Below the pieces are notes generated by a model. That model searched no databases. It worked only from the letters and a program-made list of their open reading frames with translations, and was not told the origin of the DNA. Source: Roseateles oligotrophus (GTDB lineage Bacteria; Pseudomonadota; Gammaproteobacteria; Burkholderiales; Burkholderiaceae_C). From it: DNA of 64,000 bases. This document shows, one piece after another, positions 11,443 through 19,900 of the stretch (within the stretch, counting starts at the first letter, position 1; every line of letters begins with the position of its first letter). A program made the position numbers and the translations under genes. The stretch lies in the NCBI RefSeq assembly GCF_025717515.1, contig NZ_JAJIRN010000003.1:248001-312000 (forward strand), written 5' to 3'.

Positions 11443-11613
11443 TTAAAATTTTGACATGATGATTTTAATGATAATAGTTCCTGCGATACCTACCCAGGGC
11501 AGATTGCCTAATCCTGGCTCCGGTGTTGGAACCGGCGCGCGTCCTGCGGGTGTGCCAGCCCAGCTATCGCCGCCAGCAACGACACTGATTTCATTTTGAG
11601 TAAGCGTCTTCAT
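11443..11613 (-). CDS. double-glycine leader peptide precursor (bacteriocin/microcin-like)
   Basis: 56 residues, ATG 11613 to TAA 11443, with a good ribosome site (AGGGAA, 6 bases upstream). The leader MKTLTQNEISVVAGG is a textbook double-glycine leader: Leu, Glu-Ile, a hydrophobic position and GG at 14-15, the site a C39 peptidase cuts. The predicted mature peptide (residues 16-56, 41 residues) has a Gly/Pro-rich half and a hydrophobic tail (GIAGTIIIKIIMSKF). It has no cysteine, so no disulfide or thioether. It lies 16 bases upstream of the CPBP gene and downstream of the HlyD gene, in a peptide-export cluster. Antimicrobial activity is inferred; a signalling peptide is possible. Confidence 0.8.
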   Translation of the reverse strand: MKTLTQNEISVVAGGDSWAGTPAGRAPVPTPEPGLGNLPWVGIAGTIIIKIIMSKF

Positions 11614-11641
11614 ATAGTTTCCCTGTAGATTTCAAACAAAC

Positions 11642-11661
11642 GGTGAACATGGCCGTTCACC
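11642..11661 (-). terminator. stem-loop between the HlyD gene and the precursor gene
   Basis: A perfect 7-base stem (GGTGAAC / GTTCACC) with a 6-base loop lies 28 bases upstream of the precursor ATG. On the minus strand it is followed by GTTTGTTTG. It could be a weak terminator or attenuator, or an RNA structure that sets peptide level relative to the adaptor. A less regular hairpin (CTTCA-CCC / GGG-TGAAG) sits at 11677-11701. Function not shown by sequence alone. Confidence 0.4.
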
Positions 11662-11710
11662 ACTTCTTGTGTCGACCTTCACCCTTTTGGGTTGGATGAA
11701 GTCTTCGCAC

Positions 11711-13017
11711 TCAAACTTTTAGCAAACCAGATGCCGCAAGCACCGGCGCCAGCATCCATTCCCATACCGCCCGGCGGTCCTGCAGCACATCGGCGTCAAG
11801 CGTCAGCCCGCTTTCAGCGGCTGGGATTTGCCATAGACCGTGACCGCCTGCCGGCCTAGTTGTACGGTGATCCGATACAGCGGTTCGTTGGACTGGGCGG
11901 CGCTTAGCAGTGCCTGAGCCTGGCCCAGGGGTAGATCTTGCGCAGCGATCGGCGTCTGACTGACTGCCGTGACCTTGCCTTCGGCCATGCCGAACTTCTG
12001 ATAGGGATAAGCGGCGTAGCGCAGCCAAACAGTCTGCCCCGGTCGCACAAAGCCGGTCGTGCGACTGGGGGCGAACAACTGAGCCTCCAGGCTGCCCGGC
12101 GCGCTCTCCGCTGCGGCTTCACGTTGCTGCGACACCAGGCTGATTAACGTCTGGCCCGTTTGGACGGCTTGGCCCGGATGTAGCGTCAGCGCGCTGACGG
12201 TTGCTGCTTGCGGCGCGGTGATCGTCAGGCCAAGACGGGCCTCGTTCTCGATGGACTCCTGGCTCAGGGCGGCCAGTGAGCGGTCAATCTGCGCCAAGGT
12301 GGTTTGCGCACTGGTGAGAGTGCTGGTCAACTCGGCGCGCAGCGCCTGGGTGTCGCGCAGCAGGGCCTGAAGCGAGCGCTCGGCATTGCGTTCGCGCAAT
12401 TGCAGATCCAACAGCTCTTCTTGCTTCTGCTGCACCTGGCTGGCAGACACAAAGCCGCTGCGCGCCAATTCGGCAAAGCGCTCCTGGCTCTTGACGGCAA
12501 GCTGGGCGCGTAAGCGGCTGGTGTCGAGTTCGCCTTGCGCCTGGCGCTCCTCGGCCTGCAGGCTGCGCAGTCGATCGTTCAGTGCATCCTGGCGTTGCCG
12601 GGCTTGCTGCTGAGTCAAGAGGCGTTCGGTATCGAGGCCGGCACGACGTTGGGCGATTGCCTGAGCGTTCAGCGCCGAGGCTTCGCCGGAACCTGTGATG
12701 CGCTCGCTGTGCAAGCGCATCAAGGCTTGACCCGGGCGTACGACTTCGCCCTCTTGCACCAACACTTCGGCGACTTGGCCGGCCTGCGGTGCAGCTATTT
12801 GCAGCAGTCCGCCGCTGGGCACCAACAGGCCAGGCAACTTAGCCTTGCCGGTCACCTCGCCCAGCCAGGCAAAGGCGATCAACGCTGCCGCAAGCAGCAA
12901 CGCGGTGCCAGTGACCCACGCGAAGCTTGCCGGGCGGCCGATACGTATATTGCCCAGCCATTGCACCTGCTTGGCTTGCAAAACCTCTGCCCGGAATAGC
13001 GGGCTAGCGTTGCTCAT
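11711..13017 (-). pseudogene. HlyD-family peptide secretion adaptor, C-terminal frameshift
   Basis: The open frame from ATG 13017 gives 404 residues and stops at 11803. It is a periplasmic adaptor protein of the HlyD/CvaA type: one membrane helix near residue 35, a lipoyl half (KLPGLLVPSGGLLQI), a long coiled coil (about 120-270) and a second barrel. Normal family members end with a conserved LDAD-x(3)-DRR tail. That tail exists here in another frame (TLDADVLQDRRAVWEWML, ending at 11711), just past the stop. Inserting one base before the TGA would give ...LKAG-M-TLDADV..., so a single-base deletion is the simplest cause. A strong ribosome site (GGAGG) precedes ATG 13017. Residual function with a shortened end cannot be excluded. 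Confidence 0.75.
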
Positions 13018-13539
13018 TTGATTTTTCCTCCCTGCGGAACTACCGTTTGCTTCGTCGTCCGTCCCTGCTCTCCGGCATGTCTCGGTACGACTGGCCACAA
13101 GTGTTCCAAACTTGGGGGGGGACCCCTCGGGTGCGGGGGTGGGAATTCGAAGGGAAGTGGAAGTCTCGGTGCGACGCGCGCATATCTTGTCTTGTAAGCT
13201 GTGGCTATGCACGTAAACCCTTTTGAAAGCGTGATGCAAAGCTGTGTAAGCCGGCATTTGTTGGAAGGGCCAGCGGCGCCGATGCCCATCATTTCACGCC
13301 GCAAGAACTTGGAGACTGGCCCAATGTTCCGGAAATCCAACGACTCTGTCGCCGCGAACCCGTGTGAACGCGCGGGCATCTCGGTGACTTCGCGCTGGCA
13401 TTGCATGCTATTCATTGGGAAGGCAAGGACGCCACCGCCTTTGTGCAATGTCGCCGGCAGACCCGAAGCTGGTGGTGGTGAAGCGGCTGAAGTTGGCTTG
13501 ATTCATCGTACTGTCATGCAGCCCTGGCAGGCTGGCGAG
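13018..13539. other. intergenic region between the peptide-export island and ppk2
   Basis: 522 bases without a supported gene. It should hold the promoter for the minus-strand HlyD gene and whatever drives ppk2. It contains an eight-G run at 13114-13121 and direct repeat copy B at 13453-13508. The plus-strand frame is open in phase with ppk2 from 13201, but the translation resembles nothing I recognise and has no ribosome site, so I treat it as noncoding or as remnant sequence. Confidence 0.6.
13453..13508 (+). repeat. direct repeat copy B, diverged EAL-gene 3' end
   Basis: Imperfect copy of 8621-8677 lying 32 bases before the ppk2 start. Read in the phase of the EAL gene it still encodes PKLVVVKRLKLA followed by TGA, but nothing recognisable as EAL lies upstream of it. 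It may be a relic of target duplication, a displaced gene end, or the last trace of a deleted paralogue. Confidence 0.75.
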
Positions 13540-14478
13540 ATGACTAGCAAAACACCCCAGCAAGAAGTCTCGGCCGCCGAAGAACATGCCGAGATGATGC
13601 AGCGCATGCAGGCCGATCTGATCGACAGCTACGACGAAGAGCTGGAGATGGAGATCGATGACCGCGCTTTTGACGAAGGTGGTGGCGTCTTCAGCGCCGA
13701 GCAGCGGGCTCAGCGCCGCGCCTATTTCAAGGAGCTGTTCCGCCTGCAGGGCGAGTTGGTCAAGCTGCAGGACTGGGTGGTGGCGACCAAACACAAGGCG
13801 GTGATCATTTTTGAAGGTCGTGACGCGGCCGGCAAGGGCGGCGTCATCAAGCGCATCACCCAGCGCCTGAATCCGCGCGTCTGCCGCGTGGCGGCGCTGC
13901 CAGCGCCGAACGACCGCGAGCGCACGCAGTGGTATTTCCAACGCTATATCTCGCATCTGCCGGCCGGCGGCGAGATCGTCTTGTTTGACCGCAGCTGGTA
14001 CAACCGCGCCGGCGTCGAGCGGGTGATGGGCTTTTGCTCGGACGAGGAGTACGAGGAATTCTTCCGCTCGGTGCCCGAGTTCGAAAAGATGCTGGTGCGC
14101 GCCGGCATCCAGGTCATCAAATACTGGTTCTCGATCACCGATGAGGAGCAGCACACGCGCTTTTTGGGGCGCATCCATGACCCGCTCAAGCAGTGGAAGC
14201 TGAGCCCGATGGATCTGGAGTCGCGCCGCCGCTGGGAGGACTACACCAAGGTCAAAGAGACCATGATGGAGCGCACCCATATCGAGGAAGCGCCTTGGTG
14301 GGTGGTGCAGGCGGTCGACAAGAAGAAGGCGCGGCTCAATTGCATGGCGCATTTGCTGGCGCAGATGCCGTATCACGAGGTCGAGCATGCGCCCGTCACC
14401 TTGCCGCCGCGCGAGCGGCGTGACGACTACGCCCGCCAACCGGTGCCGCCGGAGATGGTGGTGCCGGAGATCTATTGA
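13540..14478 (+). CDS. ppk2: polyphosphate kinase 2
   Basis: 312 residues from ATG 13540. PPK2 transfers phosphate between polyphosphate and nucleoside diphosphates (ADP or GDP), linking polyphosphate stores to nucleotide pools in the cytoplasm. Walker A is FEGRDAAGKGG, the lid and Walker B region reads LFDRSWYNRAGVERVMGF, and the conserved WYFQRYISHLP and KYWFSITDEEQ blocks are present. An acidic helical N-terminus (about 20-60, rich in E and D) precedes the core. ATG 13516 in the same frame is an alternative start. Sequence does not tell whether ADP or GDP is preferred; it is close to single-domain class I enzymes. Confidence 0.95.
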   Translation: MTSKTPQQEVSAAEEHAEMMQRMQADLIDSYDEELEMEIDDRAFDEGGGVFSAEQRAQRRAYFKELFRLQGELVKLQDWVVATKHKAVIIFEGRDAAGKGGVIKRITQRLNPRVCRVAALPAPNDRERTQWYFQRYISHLPAGGEIVLFDRSWYNRAGVERVMGFCSDEEYEEFFRSVPEFEKMLVRAGIQVIKYWFSITDEEQHTRFLGRIHDPLKQWKLSPMDLESRRRWEDYTKVKETMMERTHIEEAPWWVVQAVDKKKARLNCMAHLLAQMPYHEVEHAPVTLPPRERRDDYARQPVPPEMVVPEIY

Positions 14479-14530
14479 CGGGGTTGGCCATGCCATGCCT
14501 GGCGTCATCTTGAAGCGCTAGCATGGCGGT

Positions 14531-15286
14531 ATGTTGTCGATCAGTGCCCCTTTAGTCACCGCCACGCCTTTTTGGCAGTTGCTCACCCGCCTCGGTGAGA
14601 TTCAGATTCTGTTGCCCTTGGCGCTGCTGTGCTCGCTTTGCTTGTGGCGCCAGTCTGTCGTCAATCACATGCCCGCGCAGGCGCAATTGGCAAGGCGCTG
14701 GATGTTGAGCTTTGGCGCGGCCATCGGCCTGACCGCCGCGAGCAAGCTGGCATTTTTCGCTTGGGGTTGGGGTATTGCCGCCTGGGATTTCACCGGCATT
14801 TCCGGTCACGCCATGGTGTCGGCGGCGGTGCTGCCGCTTCTGGCTGGCTACGCATTGATGGGGCAATCGCCACCGCTGCGTCGCCTTGGGGTGATCTTTG
14901 GTTTTGGTCTGGCCGCTTTGATTGCGTACTCCAGACTCAAGGTGGGCGCACACTCACCTGCGGAGTCGCTGGCCGGTTTTGTGCTTGGCGGGCTGGCCAG
15001 CCTGTTCAGCTTGGAGCTGCTGCCGCGGGCCCAGTCGGCCAAGGCGCCGCCGATTTACTTGCCGGTCGGCCTGCTGGCCGCCTTGCTGTTGATGCCGTTT
15101 GGAGCGCCCAAATCGCGCAGCCATGATTGGGTCATTCAACTCTCTTTGCAGCTGTCCGGCCGCTCTCAGCCCTTTGTTCGTGCCGATCTGCATCGACAGC
15201 AAATGGCGCCCTTCAGTGCAAGGTCAATGCGCCGTTCAACACCCGAGTCCAGAGCTGCAACAGGACCGGGTCAAGCTCCTCGGTGA
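14531..15286 (+). CDS. PAP2-family phosphatase
   Basis: 251 residues with about five or six membrane helices. It has the PAP2 core motifs ISGHAMVSAAVLP (phosphate-binding SGH, about 95-107) and SRLKVGAHSPAESLAG (SR-x5-H, about 138-153), with Glu where many members have Asp. Such enzymes remove phosphate from membrane lipids such as undecaprenyl diphosphate or phosphatidate. It starts 52 bases after ppk2, so the two may be co-transcribed, which would fit a phosphate/polyphosphate theme, although that is inference. The last about 40 residues are hydrophilic and overlap the 3' end of the convergent small gene at 15213. Confidence 0.85.
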   Translation: MLSISAPLVTATPFWQLLTRLGEIQILLPLALLCSLCLWRQSVVNHMPAQAQLARRWMLSFGAAIGLTAASKLAFFAWGWGIAAWDFTGISGHAMVSAAVLPLLAGYALMGQSPPLRRLGVIFGFGLAALIAYSRLKVGAHSPAESLAGFVLGGLASLFSLELLPRAQSAKAPPIYLPVGLLAALLLMPFGAPKSRSHDWVIQLSLQLSGRSQPFVRADLHRQQMAPFSARSMRRSTPESRAATGPGQAPR

Positions 15287-15437
15287 CCGTCAAACCCTGG
15301 TTGAGTTCGAAGCTGGAGTCGAAGTAGCCGCAGCCGCCGCGCACCGTTTCGGGGCTCACAAACTCCAGACTTGTTGGGCCTGACTGGCTTGAGGCGACTG
15401 CTGCGCGAGCGACGAGAGAAACGGCCTGAGCTTGCAT
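15213..15437 (-). CDS. small hypothetical protein
   Basis: 74 residues, ATG 15437 preceded by GGAG at a six-base spacing. No family recognised. The middle (SPETVRGGCGYFDSSFELNQG) looks structured and the end reads LLQLWTRVLNGALTLH. Its last 74 bases overlap the end of the PAP2 gene on the other strand. Codon use and the good ribosome site favour a real gene; function unknown. Confidence 0.55.
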   Translation of the reverse strand: MQAQAVSLVARAAVASSQSGPTSLEFVSPETVRGGCGYFDSSFELNQGLTVTEELDPVLLQLWTRVLNGALTLH

Positions 15438-15627
15438 TTTGGACTCCGTATCGGGACTGGGGTGAGGGCTGAGCTGTTTGCGCAGTGCAGCAATATTCGG
15501 CGCTGCCGGCCCCAATTCCTATCCTGCTGATGGCGGGTTTTGCAAACAAACCTTGTTGGCGCTTTGATCCCCCTCCCCCAAAGGAGCCAAGGGTTTTCCT
15601 GGGGGTGTTCGGCGGCTGCCGGAGCGC

Positions 15628-15867
15628 CTAGCTCGCGGTCGAGTTGTGACCGGCGCCTCTGCTTGAGCTCAAGCTGCGAAGCGCGAAGCTGGGCAAATAG
15701 TCGTCCGGGTGACGGAGCAGCACGCGCACTTCGCAGCTCTCAGGCACGCGCGAAGCATGTGGGTCGCGCCTGAGGGCATCGGCCTCGGTGAGGCGGCAGG
15801 TCGAGCGGGCGGGCGCGCCGCTCACCGGGTCATGCAGTTGCCAGTACCAAAATTCAATATGTTTCAT
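15628..15867 (-). CDS. small conserved-type hypothetical protein
   Basis: 79 residues from ATG 15867, beginning MKHIEFWYWQLHDPVSG. The aromatic N-terminus followed by STCRLTEADALRRDPHASRVP and EVRVLL resembles small soluble proteins of unknown function that are common in Burkholderiales (recognised from memory, not from a search). The C-terminus is serine-rich. Monocistronic, between two other small minus-strand genes. No function proposed. Confidence 0.6.
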   Translation of the reverse strand: MKHIEFWYWQLHDPVSGAPARSTCRLTEADALRRDPHASRVPESCEVRVLLRHPDDYLPSFALRSLSSSRGAGHNSTAS

Positions 15868-15918
15868 TGCCGGTCCCTTCTGCGGATCTTGCTCTCCTTG
15901 TGAGTCAAGCGCGTGAAA

Positions 15919-16182
15919 TCAGGCCGCCAACAGCGCGTCGGCGGGGTCATCCTTGTAATGCCGAGGCGCGACTTCGTCGGCGTGGGCGGACTCGGCGGCG
16001 ATGCCGCGCTCAAACAGATGCCGGAGTTCCGGGTCGGCCTTGATACGGCGCACCGCCACTCTGATCGGCTGAGCAAACTGGGGCCGAAGCCGTGCAAAGG
16101 CTTGCAGTTGCGGCCCATGCCGCTCGGGCAGGACCTTCCACCAATTAACGATGCTGGCGGGATCGGTGAGGTTCAGGATCAT
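15919..16182 (-). CDS. small hypothetical protein
   Basis: 87 residues from ATG 16182, chosen because GGAG lies nine bases upstream; ATG 16197 in frame lacks a ribosome site. It starts MILNLTDPASIVNWWKVLPERHG, then a basic stretch (RPQFAQPIRVAVRRIK), and ends with acidic and alanine residues (DDPADALLAA). Soluble, likely helical, no recognised domain. It lies 51 bases upstream of the 79-residue gene and could share its transcript. Confidence 0.6.
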   Translation of the reverse strand: MILNLTDPASIVNWWKVLPERHGPQLQAFARLRPQFAQPIRVAVRRIKADPELRHLFERGIAAESAHADEVAPRHYKDDPADALLAA

Positions 16183-16340
16183 GGGGCATGACTCCATTGG
16201 GCTGCGTTGAGATGGCAATAGTACTGTATAAATAAACAGTTCTATCGACTGCAAATCAACCGGCCGTTCCACCGCGCTTCGCCCCCCCCCTTCAGCAGGC
16301 GCGTACCTGCTCCTCAGTCCATCGCTTGGCAAGGGAGCGT

Positions 16341-16811
16341 CTAAAACGGCAGCGCCGTGGTGTTCTTGACTTCCTCCATCACCGCATAGGTGCGGGTCTC
16401 GCGCACTCCGGGCAGGGTCCAGATCACGCTGCCTATGAACTCGCGGTAGGCGCCCATGTCCGACACCCGCGTTTTCAAGAGATAGTCAAAACCGCCCGCC
16501 ACCAAATGGCATTCCAATATTTCGGGGCGCGCCTGCACGGCGGCCTTGAAGTTATCCATCACGTCTTGTACCGTGCGGTCTAGCAAGATCTCGATGAAGA
16601 CCAACATCGCGGCGCCGAGCTTTTCCGGGTTCAGCCTGGCCTCGTAGCCGAGGATGTAGTTGTCACGGGTCAGGCGTTTGACGCGCTCCAACACGGCGGT
16701 TGGCGACAGGTGCACGGCCTCGGCCAATTTCAGGTTGGAGATGCGGCCATCGCTTTGCAGCACCCTGAGAATACGGGCGTCGATCTTGTCGAGAGGGGTT
16801 TCCGGGTTCAT
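16341..16811 (-). CDS. Lrp/AsnC-family regulator, probable proline-responsive activator of putA
   Basis: 156 residues. An N-terminal winged helix-turn-helix (about 8-60: LDKIDARILRVLQSDGRISNLKLAEAVHLSPTA region) is joined to an AsnC-type ligand domain (about 70-145). It is transcribed away from putA across a 104-base gap. Divergent Lrp-type regulators (PutR/BkdR type) control putA in several proteobacteria in response to proline (family knowledge), and this PutA lacks its own DNA-binding domain, so the pairing is a strong inference. Confidence 0.9.
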   Translation of the reverse strand: MNPETPLDKIDARILRVLQSDGRISNLKLAEAVHLSPTAVLERVKRLTRDNYILGYEARLNPEKLGAAMLVFIEILLDRTVQDVMDNFKAAVQARPEILECHLVAGGFDYLLKTRVSDMGAYREFIGSVIWTLPGVRETRTYAVMEEVKNTTALPF

Positions 16812-16915
16812 GCCGCATTTTCCACTATCGAAGCGCTAATGATTTGAATTTAAAACACCTGATTCATTCATATAGTTCGGTTCTTCACTAGAAACAAGCC
16901 GTCAAGGTCGCTCTC

Positions 16916-19900
16916 ATGTCCACATTCACTCTGCCACCCGAAGCCGCCCGCCTGCCCGACCCCTATCGCGAGGAGATCGCGGTCGTCAATGCCTTGGCGC
17001 AAACCATCGGCGACGGGCTTGATTGGTCGACGGTGCTGACCTTGGCCGGCCCCTGGGTGCAGCAGGTGCGCGCTAACCCGGCGCCGTTCTGGGCGATGGA
17101 GTCGCTGCTGCGCGAGTACCCGATCAGCAGCTCCGAGGGCTTGGCCCTGATGCGCTTGGCCGAGGCCTTGCTGCGCGTGCCGGATGCGCCGACCGCGATC
17201 GCGCTGACTGCCGACCAACTCGGCCGCGGCCAGTTCGACGGCAGCTCGGAAGGCCCGCACAAGATGTTCGCGGCGCTGTCGGCCTCGGCGATTTCGCTGT
17301 CGAAGAAGTTCCTGCCGGACGCCGAGGGTTCGGGCGGCCTGATGACCCGCTTGGGTGCGCAGACCGTCGTCAGCGCGACGGTGCGGGCGATCCAATTGCT
17401 GGGGCGCCAATTCGTGCTGGGGCGCAATATCAAGGAGGCGATGAACGAGGCCGCCGGCGCCCGCAAGGCCCAGCCGCAACTCAGTTTTTCCTATGACATG
17501 CTGGGCGAGGGCGCCCGCACCGAGGCCGATGCACGCCGCTATCACGCCGCCTATATCGGCGCCATCAAGGCCATCGCCAGCGGCGCCCGCGCCGACAACC
17601 CGCAGCAGGCCGACGGCATTTCGATCAAGCTCAGCGCCTTGTTCTCGCGTTATGAAGTGCTGCAGCGCGAGCGCGTGTTTGCCGAGTTGCTGCCGCGGGT
17701 CTGGGAGCTGATCACCTTGGCCGCGCAGGCCAATATCAACCTGACCATCGATGCCGAAGAGGTCGACCGCCTAGAGCTGTCACTCGACGTGCTGGACACG
17801 CTGGCCGCCCGCATCGCCAGCACCTATCCGCAATGGCAGGGCTTCGGTCTGGCCGTGCAGGCCTATCAGACGCGTGCGCTGCAGGTGATTCACGAAGTCG
17901 CCGCAATTGCCCACAAGCATGGCCTGCGCTTCATGGTGCGGCTGGTCAAGGGTGCTTATTGGGACGGCGAAATCAAGCGCGCCCAGGAGCAGGGCCTGGC
18001 CGCCTACCCGGTGTTCACGCACAAGCAGCACACCGATGTGTCTTACCTCGCCTGCGCGCAGGCGCTGATAGCCCATGCCGATGTGATCTATCCGCAGTTC
18101 GCCAGCCACAACGCCGGCACCATCGCCGCCATCGTGCTGATGGCCCGCAAGGCGAATGCCAAGTTCGAGATGCAGCGCCTGCATGGCATGGGCGAAGGCG
18201 TCTACCGCGAGGTCTTGCGCGACGGCACGATCCCCTGCCGCGTCTACGCGCCGGTCGGCGAGCACCGCGACCTGTTGGCCTATCTGGTGCGCCGCCTGCT
18301 GGAGAACGGCGCCAATTCTTCCTTTGTCCATCAGCTGGCCGACGTCAATGTGCAAGTGCCCGAGCTGCTCGGTTCGCCCTTGCAAGAGCTGCAGACGGCG
18401 GGTGCATTGCCGCTGCCCGGGGCGCTCTACTTTGACCGCCTCGGCCATGGCCGCGTCAACTCGACCGGCGCCGACCTGACCGATATCGCGCAGCGCCGGC
18501 CGCTGCAGCTGGCGCTTGAGCAGTGCCAGGTCTTGCCCGTCGCCGAGGCCAGCCCCGCCTATCTGGCCTCGACGATGGCCGGCTTGCAGGCCGGTTTCGC
18601 GGGCTGGAACGCCGTGCCCGTGCAAGAGCGCGCCGCCGTGATGCGCCGCGCTGCCGATGCGCTGGACGCCCGCCTGGCCGAGTTTTGCGCGCTGCTGGTC
18701 AAGGAGGCCTTCAAAACCCAAGGCGACTGCGTGGCCGAGGTTCGCGAGGCCGTTGACTTCTTGCGTTACTACGCCGACCAGGCCGAGAGCGACGGCCCGG
18801 CCATGCAAGGCCGTGGCGTGTTCGTCTGCATCAGCCCCTGGAACTTCCCGCTGGCGATTTTTGCCGGCCAGGTGGTGGCGGCGCTGGTCGCCGGCAACAC
18901 GGTGGCGGCCAAGCCGGCCGAGCAGACGCCGTTTGTGGCGCTGAAATTTGTCGAGCTGCTGTATGCCGCCGGCGTCCCGCATGACGCGCTGCAACTGTTG
19001 CACGGCGCCGGTGAGACGGTCGGCGCCGGCCTGGTGGCGGCCGAGCAAACCGCCGGCGTCTGCTTCACCGGCTCGACTCAAGTGGCGCAGATCATCAACC
19101 GCACGCTGGCAGCCAAAGAGGGTCAGATCGTGCCTCTGATCGCCGAAACCGGCGGCCTCAATGCGATGCTGGTCGACTCGACCGCCTTGCCCGAGCAGGT
19201 CATCGACGCGGTGGTGCAGTCGGCCTTCCGTTCGGCAGGCCAGCGCTGCTCGGCGCTGCGTCTGCTGTGCGTGCACGAGAGCATTGCCGACGGCGTGATC
19301 GAAATGCTCAGCGGCGCGCTGCAGGAGCTGTGGGTCGGCCAGCCGGCCGAGCTGGCCACCGATGTCGGCCCGGTCATTGATGACGAGGCGTTCGAGAACG
19401 TCGCCAAGAACATCGAGCGCCTGAAGCGCGAGGCCAAGCTGATCGCCGAGGCGCCGGTGCATGACGGCATGCCGCGCCTGATTCGCCCGGTCGCTTTCGA
19501 GCTGAGCAATATCAGCGCCTTGCGCCAGGAAATTTTCGGCCCGGTGCTGCATGTGGTGCGCTGGGGCGGCGAGCCGGACGCGGTGATCGAGCAGATCAAT
19601 GCGCTGGGCTATGGCCTGACGCTGGGCATACAGACCCGCATCGACAGCCGCGCGCTGCGCCTAGCCCACAAGGCCCGCATCGGTAACGTCTATGTCAACC
19701 GCAACATCATCGGCGCGGTGGTCGGTGTACAGCCCTTCGGTGGCGAAGGCATGTCCGGCACCGGCCCGAAGGCGGGTGGCCCGAACTATCTGTATCGTTT
19801 CTGCGCCGTGCCGGCCGTGAATCACATCGTCGAGGCGGCATCCAGCGCAGCCGCTGCCGTGCCGGCCGTGCCGGTGGCTTCGGCGGTGGCCGCGCTGGCG

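Noticed and set aside
11443-11613. PEP-CTERM-like look of the precursor tail (Pro-Glu-Pro then a hydrophobic stretch)
   Set aside because: There is no arginine-rich end after the hydrophobic segment and the N-terminus is a double-glycine leader, not a Sec signal, so exosortase sorting is not supported.
13201-13539. N-terminal extension of ppk2 starting at 13201
   Set aside because: The extra 113 codons resemble nothing and include repeat copy B read out of its phase; the acidic start at 13540 fits PPK2.
15573-15605. Hairpin CCCCCA...TGGGGG as a terminator
   Set aside because: The stem is interrupted, the loop is long and there is no T run in either direction.
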